From the NCBI RefSeq assembly GCF_000829675.1, contig NZ_BBRX01000024.1:1-64000 (forward strand): DNA of 64,000 nucleotides, given 5' to 3'. The first letter of the stretch is position 1, and every line of letters starts with the position of its first letter. The DNA comes from Acinetobacter rudis (lineage in GTDB: Bacteria; Pseudomonadota; Gammaproteobacteria; Pseudomonadales; Moraxellaceae). The notes below the pieces were generated by a model. That model did no database searches. It was not told the origin of the DNA and saw only the letters and a list, made by a program, of their open reading frames with translations. Shown piece by piece: positions 27,663 through 36,665 of the stretch. The position numbers and the translations under genes are program-made.

Positions 27663-28833
27663 GAAGATTAATCAAATCATTATCATAAACTCATGTCTTA
27701 TATTAATTATGGGCTTGCTATCAATTGATCTGTATAACCCCGCATTACCCGAAATGGCTAAAGTACTTAAGGTAACTGATGCTCAAATTCAATCACTGGT
27801 ATTTTACTATTTAATGGGTTTTTCTCTATCACAACTTATCTATGGCCCTATATCAGATAAGAAAGGTCGAGTACCTGTGATTATCTTCTCTTTAACTGTA
27901 GCGGCTATTGCTCATTTTTTAACATTTTTTGCAAAGTCTTTTTCAACACTTTCAATACTTAGAACATTAACAGGTTTAGCTGCGGGTGGCTGCCCAGTAA
28001 TAAGTCGAGCTATTTTAAGTGATACATTTAAAAATAAGATAGAACTTTCCAAAGCATTAACGATATTTTCTATGGCATCACAAGTATCACCAGCATTTGC
28101 TCCGATAATTGGTGGATATATCTCTACCTATCTAAAATGGAATTATAATTTTTTAGTATTATCGATCCTAATCAGCATAGCTACACTCTTTGTAAAATAT
28201 ACTTTAAAAGAAACAAATACCACGAGTAAAAGTTCGAGAAATACTTTTTCTAATTTTAAGATTCTTTTACAAGATTCAAAATTTATTACCTATAGTGTTA
28301 TTTCTGCTATTTTATTTGCTATAACCATAGGCTATTTCACTGCGAGCCCTTTCATCATACAAAATGAGTATCGATTAAGTGCTAAACTTAATGGTTATTT
28401 GTTTTTTATTTACTCCCTAGGTATTGTTATTGGATCGTTTTTAACAAAAAAATTACTCAATTATATTTGCCCAGAGAAAATTTTAAAAAACTCACTATTT
28501 TTTCTTTGTTTTATAAGTGCTTCAACTGTAATTTTGAATTTAGTGCTAGATATTACTTCAATAATTTGCTTTTTGGTTTATGGCTTTCTTATTGCGCTGG
28601 GATGTGGTTTAGCATCCCCGCTTCTACTTGGCTTAAGTTTGCATTCACATTCACAAATTTCTGGAATTGGAAGCGCCCTACAAGGTACCTTAAAGATGGC
28701 TGGTGCTGCACTCTCACTTTTAGCTTTTTCACATGCCAACACTACATCCTCGACAGGATTAATCATTGCTTTTTGTCTAATGTCACTCATATGTTTTATG
28801 ACTATCTTTTTTCTTCAAAAATCTAATATATAG
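27661..28833 (+). CDS. Bcr/CflA-family MFS drug exporter
   Basis: A 390-residue major facilitator with twelve hydrophobic segments. Bcr/CflA hallmarks: LLSIDLYNPALPEMAK in helix 1, QLIYGPISDKKGRVPVI (motif A, loop 2-3), RTLTGLAAGGCPVISRAIL (helix 4) and FAPIIGGYIS (motif C, antiporter). It should export drugs or metabolites with proton exchange. It is clearly more AT-rich than its neighbours, lies in an AT-rich gap between mutS and fdxA, and has a weak ribosome site. Acquisition by transfer is likely but inferred. Confidence 0.85.
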   Translation: MKINQIIIINSCLILIMGLLSIDLYNPALPEMAKVLKVTDAQIQSLVFYYLMGFSLSQLIYGPISDKKGRVPVIIFSLTVAAIAHFLTFFAKSFSTLSILRTLTGLAAGGCPVISRAILSDTFKNKIELSKALTIFSMASQVSPAFAPIIGGYISTYLKWNYNFLVLSILISIATLFVKYTLKETNTTSKSSRNTFSNFKILLQDSKFITYSVISAILFAITIGYFTASPFIIQNEYRLSAKLNGYLFFIYSLGIVIGSFLTKKLLNYICPEKILKNSLFFLCFISASTVILNLVLDITSIICFLVYGFLIALGCGLASPLLLGLSLHSHSQISGIGSALQGTLKMAGAALSLLAFSHANTTSSTGLIIAFCLMSLICFMTIFFLQKSNI

Positions 28834-29247
28834 CGAACTCAACAGCTACAATCACGATCAATAAAATTGCCACCAGCGCTATCACTCTTTAATGCTATAT
28901 TTTTTAAAGTGACGTTTTGAACTGAACGTTCGATGATTATTTGAATTTTGCCTTAAGCACATTGCCTCGAAACCCCATAGCATTAAATCTTTTTTACTAT
29001 TCTTTAAATATACTAAAGCCTTGATACAATATTTTTTATTCATGTATAGCTGTCTGATTGAGAATATCTAAGCCTAAAAGCTCAATTTACAGCCAAATAA
29101 TGAGCTTTTATTCGCTCAAAAAACTACGTTATACAAAATAGCAGTGTGATCTATATGATTTATCAGTAAAAGCGATTGTTAGTTGGTGGCTTTTTTGCCT
29201 AAAATAGCCAACCATTAATGAGAACCGTTTTTTAGGTAGCTGACGCC
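28834..29247. other. Intergenic region upstream of fdxA
   Basis: About 410 bases. It contains the hairpin at 29075-29110 and must hold the fdxA promoter. No small frame with a ribosome site was found. Confidence 0.45.
29075..29110 (+). terminator. Candidate terminator, 10-bp stem
   Basis: TAAAAGCTCA (29075-29084) pairs with TGAGCTTTTA (29101-29110), 16-base loop, U-rich 3' arm followed by TT. About 240 bases after the exporter stop. It could end a long exporter transcript. Confidence 0.4.
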
Positions 29248-29571
29248 ATGACCTTTGTTGTCACTGAAAATTGTATTAAGTGTAAATATCAAGACTGTGT
29301 AGAAGTCTGCCCTGTAGACTGCTTCTATGAAGGACCAAACTTTTTAGTTATTAACCCTGACGAATGTATCGACTGCGCTTTGTGTGAACCAGAATGCCCA
29401 GCCAATGCCATTTTTTCAGAAGATGAACTGCCAGAAGGTCAAGAAGTCTTTATTGAACTCAATGCAGACTTGTCACAAAAGTGGCCAAACATCACGCAAA
29501 TTGGTGATCAGCCTGCTGATCGCGAAGAGTGGAATGGCAAAGCAGACAAATTACAATATCTTGAGAAATAA
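29248..29571 (+). CDS. fdxA: Seven-iron ferredoxin FdxA
   Basis: A 107-residue ferredoxin holding one [3Fe-4S] and one [4Fe-4S] cluster. Ligand patterns are visible: [14 protein letters not shown] at the N-terminus and [12 protein letters not shown] in the middle, followed by the long C-terminal tail of the Azotobacter-type proteins ([22 protein letters not shown]). It carries electrons in the cytoplasm; the partner is not known. In Pseudomonas the gene lies next to mutS. Here a DUF481 gene and an AT-rich exporter separate the two. Confidence 0.95.
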   Translation: MTFVVTENCIKCKYQDCVEVCPVDCFYEGPNFLVINPDECIDCALCEPECPANAIFSEDELPEGQEVFIELNADLSQKWPNITQIGDQPADREEWNGKADKLQYLEK

Positions 29572-29586
29572 GTCTGGCTCTATACT

Positions 29587-29613
29587 AAAGACCAGCTTCT
29601 GCTGGTCTTTTTT
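29587..29613 (+). terminator. fdxA terminator
   Basis: AAAGACCAGC (29587-29596), loop TTCT, GCTGGTCTTT (29601-29610) and further T residues, 15 bases after the fdxA stop. A perfect ten-base-pair stem with a U-run. Confidence 0.9.
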
Positions 29614-29614
29614 C

Positions 29615-29639
29615 TTGACATCTTTTCCCCTAAACGGGG
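29615..29639 (-). mobile_element. Likely right end of the IS200/IS605 relic
   Basis: On the minus strand the tnpB remnant is followed by a CCCC-GTTTA-GGGG hairpin (29627-29639) and then GATGTCAA (29615-29622). A subterminal hairpin followed by such a terminal tetranucleotide is the normal right-end layout of this family. No matching left end was found. Confidence 0.5.
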
Positions 29640-30075
29640 GGCGATTCCTACTGCTAGACGCTTATGCCCTGAGAAACACTGTTTCCTAAGAAGTATGTTC
29701 TTAGCTGCGCTTACATCCCGGCGATTGGAACTTCCGCATTCACATTTCCATACGCTTATTCGTAAATCTATTCTACCTTTCGTACTGCTAGAGGTGATCT
29801 CACTACAGCTCGAACAGTTTGGCTGGTGAATCTTTCGCTGACTTCTTCAAACATGAGCCATGTGTTTACAGTGTATCCGGAGATACCGTTAGCAATCATC
29901 AAACAATATATTAAGCAATAACAAACACTTCATTAGCGTTGTAGCTAACACCAGTCGCTTATATCCTCACCCTGAACAGTGAGATTTTATGCTCCATTGG
30001 ATAAAAATCTACAATTTCTTGCAAATTAAGGCTAAATCCTTTTGCAAACTAAACTAGAATAGCTTCTGCTTTCGT

Positions 30076-30807
30076 ATGAGTTATAAATCTAACATGATGA
30101 AAATCTTGAAAGGTCTAACATTGATTGGTGTTGCCAGCATTGGATTGGCTGCATGTACAACTACTCCACAAAAAACACCAACAAATAATCAAAACAACCG
30201 CCTCCCTATTCCGCAAGAAAAAGTGATTATAGAGCAACCTCTTGCACCAAAGACTGTACCCACCTCTTATAATTACTGGCTCGCAACTGGTGATAATCGG
30301 GTTCGTGCACGTGAATACGAACGTTTCTTAGAACAAAATAACGTTGGCAATATCATTCCAAGCTTTGAACTCTTTAAAACTGCGCGCTCTTGGGAAAAAT
30401 GTAATAGCAGTGAATATATGGTGCCTAACCGTGAGCTTTGGCAAAACCAACTCCCAACGCTAAAAGTGTTTAAATATTTAGTTGCGGCAAAAGTCTTAAC
30501 TGATTTTGAAGTCACTTCAGTTTATCGTGATCTCACTTTAAATCAATGTGCTGGTGGTGCTCCATCTTCTCGTCACCTATTTAACTCAGCAATCGATTTT
30601 CGAATCGGGCCTGTTTATCCTCGTGCTGAAGATTATGCACATATTGAAAACTCTAAGTTTAAACTTTGCCAATTTTGGTCACAGTATGGACAAAGCTTTA
30701 ATATGGGCTTAGGTCTTTATGCGACTGGACAAATCCATATAGATACACAAGGTTATCGTTCTTGGGGTCCAGATCTGACTCGCAATAGCTCAATGTGTCA
30801 ATTTTAA
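30076..30807 (+). CDS. Lipoprotein of the peptidase M15 (VanY/D,D-carboxypeptidase-like) family
   Basis: A 243-residue protein with a lipoprotein signal (hydrophobic stretch then LAAC lipobox, Cys at about 26), a low-complexity Thr/Asn/Pro linker and an M15_3-type domain. Zinc-binding motifs are visible: SSRHLFNSAIDFR (S-x-H-x6-D) and QIHIDTQGYRSWG (second His region). Such enzymes trim peptidoglycan peptides. ATG 30094 is a possible later start. Between it and fdxA lies the tnpB relic; upstream 29901-30075 shows only a small CTCAC/GTGAG hairpin. Confidence 0.8.
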   Translation: MSYKSNMMKILKGLTLIGVASIGLAACTTTPQKTPTNNQNNRLPIPQEKVIIEQPLAPKTVPTSYNYWLATGDNRVRAREYERFLEQNNVGNIIPSFELFKTARSWEKCNSSEYMVPNRELWQNQLPTLKVFKYLVAAKVLTDFEVTSVYRDLTLNQCAGGAPSSRHLFNSAIDFRIGPVYPRAEDYAHIENSKFKLCQFWSQYGQSFNMGLGLYATGQIHIDTQGYRSWGPDLTRNSSMCQF

Positions 30808-30898
30808 ACGACTGTTGCATGATGCCAATTCACCTTAATAATTGCACTCTGGCGCCAAAAGATTAAAATGCATATAGTTTTAATTGTGGAAAGTCATT

Positions 30899-31564
30899 AT
30901 GCAACAACAGTGGTCTGAGATCGACACCTATATCGAATCTCATTTACTTCCTCAAGATCCTATTTTAAGCCAAACCGTACAGAATACTCATGACAAAGGT
31001 TTGGCTGAACACCTTGCCGTTGCCCCAAACCAAGGTATGCTTTTGCAAATGTTGATTCAGATGAATCACTGCAAGCGTGTATTGGAATTAGGCACTTTTG
31101 CCGCATATAGTACGATGTGGCTTGCACGTGCCTTACCTGCTGATGGTTATGTATTGACGATTGAAGGCCGCGAAGCCCATGCGCTTGTTGGCCAAGAAAA
31201 CATTAACAATGCCAAACTCACCGTACCTGTAGAGCTCAAGATTGGTCGTGCTGCTGATGTATTACGTGAGCTGCCTGCAGACACAGCACCTTTTGACTTT
31301 ATTTTTATCGATGCTGATAAGCAAAGTTATCCTGAATACATAGACCTATGTTTAGAGCATTCACATTCAGGAACGATTATCGTCTTAGATAATGTGATTC
31401 GTGCTGGAGATATTATTGATCCTGCTAACCATAAACCGAGCATTGAAGGTATTCGTGCTGCGTACAATAAATTGCAAAATCATCCTCAAATATTATCATG
31501 CACAGCGCTACAAACTGTAGGTTGCAAAGGACATGATGGCTTTGCGATCGCAATCGTCAAATAA
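30899..31564 (+). CDS. SAM-dependent O-methyltransferase (Methyltransf_3)
   Basis: A 221-residue class I methyltransferase of the caffeoyl-CoA/catechol OMT-like bacterial group. SAM motif I is VLELGTFAAYSTMWLA; FDFIFIDADKQSYPEYIDL holds the metal-binding aspartates; IIVLDNVIRAGDI and the terminal GHDGFAIAIVK are family standard. ATG 30899 has GGAAAG eight bases upstream and is chosen over GTG 30884. Substrate unknown. Confidence 0.88.
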   Translation: MQQQWSEIDTYIESHLLPQDPILSQTVQNTHDKGLAEHLAVAPNQGMLLQMLIQMNHCKRVLELGTFAAYSTMWLARALPADGYVLTIEGREAHALVGQENINNAKLTVPVELKIGRAADVLRELPADTAPFDFIFIDADKQSYPEYIDLCLEHSHSGTIIVLDNVIRAGDIIDPANHKPSIEGIRAAYNKLQNHPQILSCTALQTVGCKGHDGFAIAIVK

Positions 31565-31944
31565 GATCAGGTGCTGTTTGCCACAGCGATCAAGCAGCAC
31601 CCCAAATCATTTTACTTTTATCCAACTTTTCCACCTAAACTTGATAAGAGTTATCCCCGTAAGTTGTTTGTAGTACTGTGGATAACTACAATAATCACAC
31701 TTAACATACTGTTATTTATAAATTATGACAATAGGTTATTTATCAACCAACACGATTACAACCGATAAATCTTAGTTAATATTTCTTCAAAATAATCATA
31801 AAATCAGTGCAATTAAGTTGAAAAACTTTGCTCAAATATTAAGTGTATACACTAGATCTATCCTACAAATTAAATTAAAAAAAGGCGAACAATCGTTAAT
31901 TAAATCACGATGATGTTCACCTTTTAGGGGAGTGTATGGATAAG
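31565..31944. other. Intergenic region with Usp terminator
   Basis: About 380 AT-rich bases between convergent genes. A 65-codon plus frame at 31571-31768 has no ribosome site and no recognisable features, so I do not call it. The structure at 31877-31925 is a terminator. Confidence 0.5.
31877..31925 (-). terminator. Terminator of the universal stress gene
   Basis: On the minus strand AAAAGGTGAACA-x2-ATCGT pairs with ACGAT-TGTTCGCCTTTT across a ten-base loop, ending in a run of T. It lies 20 bases after the Usp stop. On the plus strand the run is weaker. Confidence 0.7.
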
Positions 31945-32787
31945 CTATTTAACAACCAATAATGGTACTGTCGCGTGCCTAAAGATGGTTGTTGTCACAC
32001 TGCCTAAGAAGAATTGATGAATTTTACTGTGGCTAAATGCTCCAAGTAAAATAAACTGAATTTGAAGTTGTTGCTGATAATCTAAAATATTTTCTGCAAC
32101 ATCGCCGTAGCGATATTCAACCACGACATCTAGACCAGCATCTTTTAAGAATTGACTTGGATGATTCAAAATTTCAGGATGATCACCGACATACAAAAGA
32201 TGACACTGCAAATGTCCAAGTAAATCACTCTTGGCAACGCGTTCAAGCATTTTCTTACAAGTTGGTGAATCTTCATAGGCAAAAATAAATCGTGTTGGCG
32301 CTTTAAAGTTTTCACCAACAGCCAATACTGTACAATTTGCACCACGAATAAAGTTTTCAACATTACTGCCGATCGGTTTTTTTCTTTCTGCAGATTGCTC
32401 GCCAACGCGACCAATCACGACAATATCATCAGTTTCTAAAACACTAAAACTTTGCTCTAGAAAATCACCTTTTTCCTGAATTTGCTTAGGAATAATCCCA
32501 TACTTTTCAGTGATCATTTCAGAAATATGCTGCAATAAGGTATTGCTATAATCCAGCGCCAATTCACTTTGTTTTTGCTCTAACTCTGCAAGCTCTTTTA
32601 ATAGCATGGCATTGCTTTCAAAGCCAATTACACCGCTAATTTCACCCAAATGATAACTTGCAGGGTAATAATCCAAAATTTGTAACAGAACCAACTCGCG
32701 CCCAGTTTTTGTGGCTATCCAGGCAGCTGCTTCAGCAAGTGCATTAATACAGGGTGAGGAATCTATACAAGCGATTACACGGTTCAT
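31945..32787 (-). CDS. Tandem-domain universal stress protein (UspE-like)
   Basis: About 280 residues with two UspA folds. The first (about 1-155) ends with VVIGRVGEQSAERKKPIGS and CTVLAVG, the second (about 160-280) with ILLGAFSHSKIHQFFLGSV and VPLLVVK; both are the G-x2-G-x9-G-S/T nucleotide-binding pattern. Such proteins protect cells in stress and stationary phase. ATG 32787 follows a GAGGTG ribosome site; a GTG two codons earlier is possible. Single-gene unit with its own terminator. Confidence 0.87.
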   Translation of the reverse strand: MNRVIACIDSSPCINALAEAAAWIATKTGRELVLLQILDYYPASYHLGEISGVIGFESNAMLLKELAELEQKQSELALDYSNTLLQHISEMITEKYGIIPKQIQEKGDFLEQSFSVLETDDIVVIGRVGEQSAERKKPIGSNVENFIRGANCTVLAVGENFKAPTRFIFAYEDSPTCKKMLERVAKSDLLGHLQCHLLYVGDHPEILNHPSQFLKDAGLDVVVEYRYGDVAENILDYQQQLQIQFILLGAFSHSKIHQFFLGSVTTTIFRHATVPLLVVK

Positions 32788-32836
32788 ATTCACCTCTTCT
32801 TAGCTATAAGCTTAAGTATCGTTCTAACAATCTAAT

Positions 32837-32865
32837 TATAGGGTTAAATTTCACACATCCCTATA
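32837..32865. promoter_or_regulatory. Inverted repeat in Usp promoter region
   Basis: TATAGGG (32837-32843) and CCCTATA (32859-32865), 15-base spacer, 50-80 bases before the Usp start. On the minus strand a TATAAT hexamer (32835-32840) overlaps it and may be the -10 element. Confidence 0.3.
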
Positions 32866-32924
32866 GTCTAATAATTTAGCCACCAACTCAATATATTTTA
32901 TACTTTTCATATAGTTTAATGGAC

Positions 32925-33581
32925 TTAATCACGATAACGAATAAATCGTGCGGGGTTCCCTGCAACGATTTCACGCGTAGCAACATCTTTTGTAACCATA
33001 CTTTGCATACCAACCACTGCATGTGCTGCAATACTTACACCATCTTTAACACCTACATGTGCGCCAAGCCAAACATCTTGACCAATTTCAATGCCCTGTG
33101 AGCGAACAGCTTGTTGATAGATCGGTTGATCAAGAGCCATGCCATGATCAAATGCATACAGATGACAGTAGGCTGCGATTCGTACTTGGTCATGCAAGAT
33201 AATCCCCTTACGCCCACCATCTAATATACAGTGATGGTTAATCGCTACTTCACGACCAATTTGTAAGGGACCATGTAAAGTGCAGTCTGCTGCAATAAAA
33301 GTATTATCACCAATGACAATATCACGACCTGGTTCAGCAAAAATATGTGCTAAGGGTGAAATAAAACAGTTTTTACCAATATGTACTGTTTCCATTTCCA
33401 TTAAATATTGTTGATATTCTTGTTGCCATTGTTCAGCCCATACACGATTTTTTGCTTTTAAACGCCAATATAACCATGGCATATAATTTAAACGATGTTG
33501 ATGCTGAGCTCTGTATTTAAGTAAAATATCAGATTGATCTGTAACTAAACCTGTATCAGGTTGCATATTGGTCTGATCCAT
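32925..33581 (-). CDS. Hexapeptide-repeat acyltransferase (left-handed beta-helix)
   Basis: A 218-residue LbH acyltransferase. Repeats of the I/V-G/A-x4 type run from about residue 68 to 205: IGKNCFISPLAHIFA, IVIGDNTFIAADCTL, IGREVAINHHCILDGG, IEIGQDVWLGAHVGVKDGV, IAAHAVVGMQSMVTKDV, closing with IVAGNPARFIRYRD, the typical end of acetyltransferases of the maltose/colanic type. The unusual N-terminal 65 residues are charged and helical. It starts nine bases after yigZ, so they likely form an operon. Acceptor unknown. Confidence 0.82.
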   Translation of the reverse strand: MDQTNMQPDTGLVTDQSDILLKYRAQHQHRLNYMPWLYWRLKAKNRVWAEQWQQEYQQYLMEMETVHIGKNCFISPLAHIFAEPGRDIVIGDNTFIAADCTLHGPLQIGREVAINHHCILDGGRKGIILHDQVRIAAYCHLYAFDHGMALDQPIYQQAVRSQGIEIGQDVWLGAHVGVKDGVSIAAHAVVGMQSMVTKDVATREIVAGNPARFIRYRD

Positions 33582-33590
33582 AGAACTTAC

Positions 33591-34178
33591 TCAGGCTTTG
33601 GGTTCGCAAAGTTGGGAACGTCCGCGACTGACATCTTGTAAACGTAATGCAAAACTTGCAACTTGATCTTGTTGTAACTTTAGATCGACAATAATACCCT
33701 GCTCTACATACTGCTCAATATACTCGATATCAAGTTGTTTTAACTCATATTGTAAAATTGGCCATTCCGCGAAGCCACATTCAAAAGTGTATTCTTGTTT
33801 TTCAATGAGCTCTATTTTATTTGCTAACAAAATACATTGTCCAGCACAGCCTCCATAAGCCCGTACCAAACCACCTGTACCTAACTTGATACCGCCATAC
33901 CACCGATTGACCAAGACGATTGTATTCGTCAACTCACGCCCTTCAATGGTGGCTAAAATGGGTCGACCAGCCGTACCAGAAGGTTCACCATCATCATTAA
34001 ACCGTAATTGATGACCAATCTTCCAAGCCCAACATTGATGTGTCGTAGTGATATCTTTATGTAAAGCAAGAAAAGCTTTGACCGCCTCCTCACTGTCTAC
34101 AGGAGCAGCAATTGCTTCGAAGCGACTTTTTTTTATTTCTTCTTCATAACGATAAGTGGTATCTAAAGTAAAAGGCAT
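33591..34178 (-). CDS. yigZ: YigZ/IMPACT-family protein
   Basis: About 195 residues with an UPF0029/IMPACT N-terminal domain (SRFEAIAAPVDSEEAVKAFL, then HQCWAWKIG, DDGEPSGTAGRPIL and NRWYGGIKLGTGGLVRAYG) and a short C-terminal DUF1949 domain. It is the bacterial relative of the eukaryotic translation regulator IMPACT; the bacterial role is not settled. ATG 34178 is preferred over GTG 34184. It leads the yigZ-acyltransferase pair after the lptB terminator. Confidence 0.9.
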   Translation of the reverse strand: MPFTLDTTYRYEEEIKKSRFEAIAAPVDSEEAVKAFLALHKDITTTHQCWAWKIGHQLRFNDDGEPSGTAGRPILATIEGRELTNTIVLVNRWYGGIKLGTGGLVRAYGGCAGQCILLANKIELIEKQEYTFECGFAEWPILQYELKQLDIEYIEQYVEQGIIVDLKLQQDQVASFALRLQDVSRGRSQLCEPKA

Positions 34179-34199
34179 AAACACAACATATAAAAAAGC

Positions 34200-34237
34200 A
34201 AAAAGCGCGACTACTCAATATAATCGCGCTTTTTTTG
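34200..34237 (-). terminator. Terminator after lptB
   Basis: AAAAAGCGCGA / TCGCGCTTTTT stem with a 13-base loop directly after the lptB stop, T-rich on both strands. It separates the lpt/kds operon from yigZ. Confidence 0.8.
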
Positions 34238-34238
34238 G

Positions 34239-34985
34239 TTATACAACGAAATCGTCACCCAAATACACTCGACGAACCGTTTCATTGGAAAGAATCTCAG
34301 CTGGTGTACCTTCAGCAATTACAGCACCTTCACTTACGATATAAGCATGCTCACAAATCGCTAATGTTTCACGCACGTTATGATCTGTGATCAAAACTCC
34401 GATATCACGATCTTTGAGTGTCCGAATAATTTCTTTGATGTCACCAACTGAAATTGGATCGACACCAGCAAAGGGTTCATCAAGCAGCATGAATTTTGGA
34501 TCTGCGGCCAAAGCCCGTGCGATTTCTGCACGGCGACGTTCACCACCAGATACACTCATACCTAATGAGTCACGGATATGTGTAATTTTAAAGTCTTCAA
34601 GTAAACGCTGTAATTCTTGTTCACGCTGCGCCTTGTTTAAGTCTTTACGTGTTTCCAAAATCGCCATGATATTATCAGCAATACTCAGCTTTCTAAAAAT
34701 AGAAGCTTCTTGCGGTAAATACCCAATACCAATACGTGCACGTTCATGCATGGCTAAATCGGAAATATCAAGATCATCCAAATGAATCTCACCACGATCC
34801 ATACGAACTAATCCAACCACCATATAAAAGCTGGTCGTTTTACCTGCACCATTCGGTCCAAGTAATCCGACAATCTGTCCACTTTTCATGCTAAAAGAGA
34901 CATCTTTAACAACCCAGCGTTTACTGTAATTTTTCCCTAAGTGTTTAATGCATAAAACACGTTGTGGATTATTGCTCGATTGCAT
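34239..34985 (-). CDS. lptB: LPS export ABC ATPase LptB
   Basis: A 248-residue ABC ATPase that powers LPS/LOS extraction by LptFG in the inner membrane. Walker [13 protein letters not shown] (about 36-47), Q-loop PQEASIF, signature [15 protein letters not shown], Walker [15 protein letters not shown] and switch His in [11 protein letters not shown] are all present and intact. Its ATG shares one base with the lptA stop (TAATG), so translation is coupled. Confidence 0.97.
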   Translation of the reverse strand: MQSSNNPQRVLCIKHLGKNYSKRWVVKDVSFSMKSGQIVGLLGPNGAGKTTSFYMVVGLVRMDRGEIHLDDLDISDLAMHERARIGIGYLPQEASIFRKLSIADNIMAILETRKDLNKAQREQELQRLLEDFKITHIRDSLGMSVSGGERRRAEIARALAADPKFMLLDEPFAGVDPISVGDIKEIIRTLKDRDIGVLITDHNVRETLAICEHAYIVSEGAVIAEGTPAEILSNETVRRVYLGDDFVV

Positions 34986-35551
34986 TAATCACGCGCTCCT
35001 GGGAAGGTTTTGTTTGTGGATGGTGGGATAACAATCTTCACACGACCGCCGTTGTTCTGTCCTGAACCTGCCCCACCACTCGCCTCTACATCACCTTTGT
35101 TCATGCTATATTTCAATGTATTACTACGGATACTCGCACCATTTTGATCAAGATAAGCATTGCCGCTCATATTGAGAATACCCGTTTCAGTGTTATAAAT
35201 AATTTTTTGAGCTTCACCACGTGCTAAACCCTTGTTGCCATCCATTTGTTGCTGGAATTTAGCAGGAGAGCCCGTTGCAGTGACAATACGAACTTGTCTA
35301 TTGGCATTAAACTGAGCAACGACTGAAGAGGCTTGAAGTTTCATGGTGCCTTGCTCGATCACAACATTTCCACTATAAGTCATTAAACCGGTCTTATCAT
35401 TGAAAGTAGCGCTATCTGCTAACAATTCAACGCTTTGATTACGGTCAGACTGTAATGCAAAAACTGAAGCAGATGCACAGACCAGTGTTGTAAGCAACAC
35501 ACTTTTCTGAGTAAAGCGGGTCAATATATTAAAATGATTATTGTGGCGCAT
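34985..35551 (-). CDS. lptA: LPS periplasmic bridge protein LptA
   Basis: About 188 residues from ATG 35551, which has GAGGAA just upstream; an earlier in-frame start at 35578 would hide the signal peptide. Signal sequence about 1-33 ends ASVFA. The OstA/LptA beta-jellyroll follows: [40 protein letters not shown], then [17 protein letters not shown] strands and a Gly/Asn-rich tail. It bridges LPS from LptC to LptD. It overlaps the lptC 3' end by 14 bases. Confidence 0.94.
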   Translation of the reverse strand: MRHNNHFNILTRFTQKSVLLTTLVCASASVFALQSDRNQSVELLADSATFNDKTGLMTYSGNVVIEQGTMKLQASSVVAQFNANRQVRIVTATGSPAKFQQQMDGNKGLARGEAQKIIYNTETGILNMSGNAYLDQNGASIRSNTLKYSMNKGDVEASGGAGSGQNNGGRVKIVIPPSTNKTFPGARD

Positions 35552-36083
35552 AAGTTCCTCGAATATTAGAAAAATCAAATTGACCCTGATTAAGATCTGC
35601 TTTTAATCCTTGACTTAAGAATAGACCACCTGGTGACTCAACACGTACTTGATGTTTGGTCTCTAGAGTACCCAATTCTGGATAGCCTATCAGCTCATCG
35701 GTAAAAAACTTCAATTGTCCTCCCACACTATTTTTAATAGCGCGGACATTGCCAGTTAAGACAACCTTTTCATTGTCATTAAAGCCATTACCTTGATCAG
35801 CACGAAAATTTATATCGACCTGATCATTACGGTACATAGACACATTAAGATTGATTAACTTAGAGGTTTTATCCTGTAAGTTCTGCTCCAGATGATCTAC
35901 TTGAGCACGTACACTCACAATGCCTGTTTCATCTGTTTGTAAAAGTTGAACAGCATCAGCGGAATAAGTCATATTCCGCGCTGTATCCACTTTAAGTTTT
36001 TCATTTTTACCACTGTAGTAATAATAGCCCCCACTAATCAAGGCGATAATTACTGCAAGGGTATATAGTATGCGTGTATCCAT
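35538..36083 (-). CDS. lptC: LPS export protein LptC
   Basis: A 181-residue bitopic protein: one N-terminal membrane helix (about 5-24, ILYTLAVIIALISGGYYYY), then an LptA-like jellyroll domain with YSADAVQLLQTDETGIVSV and the strand GTLETKHQVRVESPGGLF. It accepts LPS from LptBFG and hands it to LptA. Order kdsC-lptC-lptA-lptB is the standard gammaproteobacterial one. Confidence 0.94.
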   Translation of the reverse strand: MDTRILYTLAVIIALISGGYYYYSGKNEKLKVDTARNMTYSADAVQLLQTDETGIVSVRAQVDHLEQNLQDKTSKLINLNVSMYRNDQVDINFRADQGNGFNDNEKVVLTGNVRAIKNSVGGQLKFFTDELIGYPELGTLETKHQVRVESPGGLFLSQGLKADLNQGQFDFSNIRGTYAPQ

Positions 36084-36122
36084 AAATTGTAGATCACTTG
36101 CCTAGCGCAGACTTAAGACAGA

Positions 36123-36662
36123 TTAATATGGGGCAGCCAAATATTTTTCAAGTAACTCTTGGTAAACATCTTTAGCAGTCAATAACATATCACAAACTTC
36201 ACGTACTGCTCCACGTCCCCCCATCGCTTGGGTTACAAGATCAGCGCGTTTTCGAACCTCAACATGACCATTCGGCACAGTCACTTTCATACCTGCAATA
36301 GCAAAAGCAGATAAATCTGGCCAATCATCACCCATATATAGGCAATCTTCAGGACGTAAGTTTAGCTGAGCACATGCCTCTTTAAGTGCAGTACCTTTAT
36401 CTTCTCGGCCTTGAAAAACCAGATCTACGCCTAAATCGCCCATACGCTTATCTACGATTTGACTTTTACGCCCAGTGATAATAATCACTTTCATACCCGC
36501 TTTTTGCACCAGTTTCATGCCTAAACCATCGCGAATATCAAAAGATTTTATTTCATCACCACTATTGGTCAAGCTAACAAAACCATCACTGAGAATACCA
36601 TCCACATCAAGCACTAAAGCTTGGATATCACGTGCTTGTTCTAATAATACATAAGAAGACAT
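36123..36662 (-). CDS. kdsC: 3-deoxy-D-manno-octulosonate 8-phosphate phosphatase KdsC
   Basis: A 179-residue HAD phosphatase without a cap, as usual for KdsC, which works as a tetramer to release Kdo. The nucleophile motif is ALVLDVDGILSDG (Asp19, Asp21), with IITGRKSQIV (motif II) and YMGDDWPDLSAF (motif IV). It starts three bases after the kdsD stop. Confidence 0.95.
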   Translation of the reverse strand: MSSYVLLEQARDIQALVLDVDGILSDGFVSLTNSGDEIKSFDIRDGLGMKLVQKAGMKVIIITGRKSQIVDKRMGDLGVDLVFQGREDKGTALKEACAQLNLRPEDCLYMGDDWPDLSAFAIAGMKVTVPNGHVEVRKRADLVTQAMGGRGAVREVCDMLLTAKDVYQELLEKYLAAPY

Positions 36663-36665
36663 GGC

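Larger units (their letters stand above)
29580..29900 (-). pseudogene. tnpB: Degraded tnpB (IS200/IS605 family), 3' end only
   Basis: Reverse-strand translation gives VSERFTSQT, then, after a one-base loss, CSSCSEITSSSTKGR, WKCECGSSNRRDV, SAAKNILL and GHKRLAVGI. This is the C-terminal zinc ribbon (CxxC...CxC) and the last RuvC aspartate region (normally H-D-R-D-V-N-A-A-K-N-I-L) of TnpB, the RNA-guided nuclease of IS200/IS605 elements. Upstream coding sequence, the start and tnpA are missing. The frame after the lesion stays open to a TAG at 29580-29582, inside the fdxA terminator. The product cannot be functional. Confidence 0.85.

Noticed and set aside
29966..29983. CTCAC/GTGAG hairpin as left end of the IS relic
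   Set aside because: Only five base pairs, and no flanking sequence typical of an IS200/IS605 left end could be recognised.
31571..31768. 65-codon plus-strand frame after the O-methyltransferase
   Set aside because: No ribosome site; composition looks like translated AT-rich spacer although it contains one hydrophobic stretch.
34387..34785. 132-codon plus-strand frame inside lptB
   Set aside because: Antisense shadow of the ABC ATPase; Ser/Arg-rich, no ribosome site.
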